This document shows, in pieces, positions 61,386-64,000 of a stretch of DNA of 64,000 bases. The stretch spans positions 4,065,157 through 4,129,156 of the forward strand of contig NZ_CP019962.1 in NCBI RefSeq assembly GCF_000807675.2. Reading direction: 5' to 3'. Made by a program: the position numbers and the translations under genes. This stretch comes from Eubacterium limosum. Its GTDB lineage: Bacteria; Bacillota; Clostridia; Eubacteriales; Eubacteriaceae. Under the pieces are notes generated by a model, which was given only the letters and a program-made list of their open reading frames with translations, was not told the DNA's origin and did no database searches. Numbering within the stretch: position 1 is the first letter of the stretch; each line of letters opens with the position of its first letter.

Positions 61386-62355
61386 ATTTACATTCCTTTT
61401 TACATTCCTTTAAAATAAATTCAGAAATTATGTTCATATCTTCTTGACCATACCTTTGATCAATTGGCAATGGAAATAAATAACTAGATAAATAACTTTC
61501 AAAAGTATTTTTTTCAAGTTGCTTAATCAGGTATTGCCACCATTGTGGAACATATACGTTGTTTTCAATCAACTTTTTTCTTAAATTTTTGTTTTTTACT
61601 AGCAATGGATAGACCATTGGTGTTTGGGTAGTTATGCTTATTCTATTGCTTAATTGATTAAATTTTCTAAGCTTTTCATGTAAACTTTGAAAATTATTAT
61701 TTCTAATTGTTTTTATACCTTTGTAATCGACAGAAGCAAGAATCTTTTGTGTGAATTTCGACATCTTTTTTACTTCATCAAAGATATGATTTTCAGCATT
61801 AAGATATTCTTGATAACTTTTGTTTGTCCCTAAATCAATACTTTTTATTAGTTGTATTGAAGTTTTATAAGAAGTCGCTTGTTCCAATTTTGGGATTTTC
61901 AAATCTTTTTTTATGAGATAAGCTCCATCACTCACACCAAAAAACTTTCGACATGAGTATATATTATAAGACTGTTGATTTGGTTTGGAATAAAACGCCT
62001 GAGTGTTATCAATAATAACATTTTTATATTGTTCGACAAGTTTATTAACTTTTTCATTATTGAATATCCCAAAATAATTTACCCATAAGATATATTCATT
62101 TTTCTTTAACTGTATGTCTATCGGTTCAAACTCTTCATTTAGATAATAAAACTCAAATCTGACTCCAGATCTTTTCACTGCTTCAATAACACTTTGACAA
62201 TTATAATACGGAATATAGACTTTAGAAGGATTTGCATCCCTCAAAGCATAATAAATTGCACTACGTCCACAATTAAGCGGCAATACATCTTCTCCATGGT
62301 AATATTCCTTTTTACTCGTTAATTCTAAAGGCAAATATCCCCCATATTCTTTCAT
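61378..62355 (-). CDS. DegT/DnrJ-like PLP-fold protein (degenerate aminotransferase family)
   Basis: 325 residues from ATG 62355, with GGAG six bases upstream; a GTG at 62370 and ATG at 62367 are less supported. NCGRSAIYYALRD and VYIPYYNC match the start of a fold-type I enzyme, and IYSCRKFFGVSDGAYL holds a Lys where the PLP lysine is expected. Other DegT motifs are weak, so a distant member. AT-rich coding. Confidence 0.7.
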   Translation of the reverse strand: MKEYGGYLPLELTSKKEYYHGEDVLPLNCGRSAIYYALRDANPSKVYIPYYNCQSVIEAVKRSGVRFEFYYLNEEFEPIDIQLKKNEYILWVNYFGIFNNEKVNKLVEQYKNVIIDNTQAFYSKPNQQSYNIYSCRKFFGVSDGAYLIKKDLKIPKLEQATSYKTSIQLIKSIDLGTNKSYQEYLNAENHIFDEVKKMSKFTQKILASVDYKGIKTIRNNNFQSLHEKLRKFNQLSNRISITTQTPMVYPLLVKNKNLRKKLIENNVYVPQWWQYLIKQLEKNTFESYLSSYLFPLPIDQRYGQEDMNIISEFILKECKKECKYE

Positions 62356-62390
62356 CTTTTTCTCCATCACTTTACAATTAATTTTTGCAT

Positions 62391-63383
62391 TTACGCTAGC
62401 GATTTATAAAAAGTGCGATTTAAACTATACTTGCTACCATAGGCTTCTTTACTTTTGATTAATCCTTCATTAAGGATTTTACCTTTATCTTCGGTTGAAA
62501 TTCCCCACGATAATTTGCATATATTCTTCTCTTTCATCTCTTTAATGATTCCATAATATAAAAATGTACTGGGACTAAGCGTCGCATATTCTTCCTTTGC
62601 TGCCAAGTATTGTGTATGAGCTACATTTGTTTGTTCAAAATAAAAAACCATTCCGCCTGCAATCATTTCATTCTCTTTAAAGACACCGTAAAATTGACAG
62701 ATATCTTTTAAACTGCTATTTTTAAATTCTAATAATTCTTCTATTGAATGGACGGGATTTGTTTTATATTTGTGTAAATTCTGACATAATATTTCATAAA
62801 AATTTCTAATTTTGTCATCATCATTTAATCTTTGAAAAGATAAACCTTCTTTAATTCCATTATTAACATTGGTTCTCTTGCCTTGCGTAAAATTACTTGT
62901 AATCTTTTCTTTATATGAATAATAATCAATATATGTACTTAATTCTGCATATTCGTTATAATTTCTGTTCTCCAAACAGTACTCCAAAAGTTCAGGACTT
63001 TCTTTTGAAAATAAGGAAGGGGTAATTTTCAACGTAATTTCTTCGTAATTTTTGTCCCCCAAGTATTGATCGATTAGATCAATCATTTCCAATACTTTAT
63101 TTGAAATATAATACTTTCTTCTTATAATGATACCGCCAAAAGTTGATCCTTTATGAGAATAAAACACTTTATAACCATTTTCTTTTATGTTACACGCTGG
63201 ACAAACGGCCGCTATCGTTCCCTTTTTATCCTTAATGATAAGCGAATTATCTTCAAAACGATTTTTAGGATGGTAGTTCAAAAAACGTCTTGTTTGCAAA
63301 AAAGTTCCATTTACAGAATCGTTAAGAACAAAATCATCCCATTCTTTTTCTTCAAAATCTTTGTATTTTTCTACGATAAACAC
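62391..63383 (-). CDS. FemAB/GNAT-like peptidyl- or acyl-transferase
   Basis: 330 residues from GTG 63383 (GAGGG six bases upstream). GNAT_6/FemAB-type features: FLQTRRFL near 28-35, GSTFGGIIIRRKY, and FYGVFKENEMIAGGMVFYFE. Such proteins transfer amino acids or acyl groups to cell-surface sugars or peptidoglycan. Strongly AT-rich. Between two DegT-like genes of the same unit. Confidence 0.8.
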   Translation of the reverse strand: MFIVEKYKDFEEKEWDDFVLNDSVNGTFLQTRRFLNYHPKNRFEDNSLIIKDKKGTIAAVCPACNIKENGYKVFYSHKGSTFGGIIIRRKYYISNKVLEMIDLIDQYLGDKNYEEITLKITPSLFSKESPELLEYCLENRNYNEYAELSTYIDYYSYKEKITSNFTQGKRTNVNNGIKEGLSFQRLNDDDKIRNFYEILCQNLHKYKTNPVHSIEELLEFKNSSLKDICQFYGVFKENEMIAGGMVFYFEQTNVAHTQYLAAKEEYATLSPSTFLYYGIIKEMKEKNICKLSWGISTEDKGKILNEGLIKSKEAYGSKYSLNRTFYKSLA

Positions 63384-63416
63384 TTTTATCCCTCATTTTC
63401 TACTTTTTTTACTTCT

Positions 63417-64000
63417 TTAAAAAGAATTGACTCTTTGAATAATATAATTAACCATGTCATTTTTTATCCCATAATATAAGGGCAAGCTCAATTCTTCTCT
63501 GGCAATCTTCTCTGCAATGGGAAAATCACCCTGTTCATGGCCTAAATCTTTATAAGCATCCTGTAAATGCATCGCAACAGGATAATGAATGACGGTGCCA
63601 ATGCCTCTTTCTTTCAGATAATTTTGGAGTACATCACGTTTCTTTGTACGAACTGGGAAAATATGCCAGACGTGTGTATTTTTTTCATTTACTTCTGGCA
63701 AAATAATTTGATCGTTTTTGATTTCATTCAAATACCGTTCGCAAATCTGCTGTCTTGCTTTTGTCCAGCGATCAAGTTCTCTCAACTTGATGCGTAAAAA
63801 TCCTGCTTGTAATTCATCTAAACGCGAATTAATGCCCTTGTAAATATGATGGTACTTCCGAGCCGAGCCATAATTGCCGATGGCTCTTGCTTTCTCTGCA
63901 ATTTGAGGATTGTTTGTCGTAATACATCCGCCATCTCCGAGACAGCCTAGATTTTTACCCGGATAAAAACTGAAGGAAGCCGCATCTCCCAGTGACCCTG
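63417..64000 (-). CDS. DegT/DnrJ/EryC1 sugar aminotransferase, 5' part outside window
   Basis: The last 194 codons are seen; the reading frame continues to the window edge. The PLP lysine is in [17 protein letters not shown], then [17 protein letters not shown] and [15 protein letters not shown]. These enzymes aminate keto-sugars for surface polysaccharides. The start lies beyond 64000. Confidence 0.93.
   Translation of the reverse strand, partial: GSLGDAASFSFYPGKNLGCLGDGGCITTNNPQIAEKARAIGNYGSARKYHHIYKGINSRLDELQAGFLRIKLRELDRWTKARQQICERYLNEIKNDQIILPEVNEKNTHVWHIFPVRTKKRDVLQNYLKERGIGTVIHYPVAMHLQDAYKDLGHEQGDFPIAEKIAREELSLPLYYGIKNDMVNYIIQRVNSF

Overview
The window looks like a chromosomal segment from a low-to-mid-GC anaerobic Clostridia member. 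An Eubacterium limosum/callanderi-type acetogen is my best guess. This is inference from gene content: an IspH-ribosomal protein S1 fusion, a ferredoxin-like monomeric [FeFe]-hydrogenase, clostridial dcw gene order with Sbp and two DUF881 genes, and HslVU next to rpsB-tsf. I see no rRNA, tRNA, CRISPR array or intact insertion sequence. Almost everything reads on the minus strand.

Layout by coordinate. 1-1.4 kb: start of an FGGY sugar/polyol kinase (cut by the window edge) behind a DeoR regulator. 1.5-9 kb: tsf, rpsB, hslU, hslV, topA, dprA. 9-11.3 kb: a membrane GGDEF-EAL protein on the plus strand. 11.3-14.3 kb: comM and a PurF-like protein that lacks the glutaminase cysteine. 14.4-25 kb: a long minus-strand run: ispH-rpsA, plsC, cmk, a flavoprotein, an RpiR regulator, a methyltransferase, rluB, scpB, scpA, an M50 protease and lysA. 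25-40.7 kb: the division/cell-wall cluster, mraZ through ftsZ, then nrdR and a NUDIX hydrolase. It lacks murE, murB, murC and ftsA. 40.9-45 kb: plus-strand ACT-domain and PFL-family genes, a small four-Cys protein, the hydrogenase and two tiny genes. 45.1-52.8 kb: an SGNH hydrolase, GlpP antiterminator, two tandem amidase-domain paralogues, a MarR/MATE pair and a radical SAM protein. 52.9-58.4 kb: an accessory island with an M15 peptidase, DUF2922, DUF1659, a sigma factor, a phage replication-like protein, a Bro-N antirepressor and two unknown proteins. 58.5-64 kb: surface polysaccharide genes, AT-rich in the middle.

The most unusual signal is a dispersed structured repeat. Three roughly 230-290 bp copies (5239-5530, 46606-46832, 48311-48538) each lie directly behind the stop codon of a minus-strand gene and before the promoter region of the next. 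Each contains a 26-27 bp palindrome, and that palindrome also occurs alone at 36290, at 44736 (as an obvious terminator) and inside a coding sequence at 56501. Where the arms are imperfect by transition changes, the strand that pairs fully through G-U wobbles is always the strand of the upstream gene. This points to an RNA-level role.

Other regulatory structures worth attention are a terminator-bearing leader in front of glpP, a triple 11-bp-period GTGAC repeat (Pho-box-like) upstream of one amidase gene, and a perfect 20-bp palindrome over the start point of the MATE-MarR operon. All function calls come from reading motifs, not from database searches.
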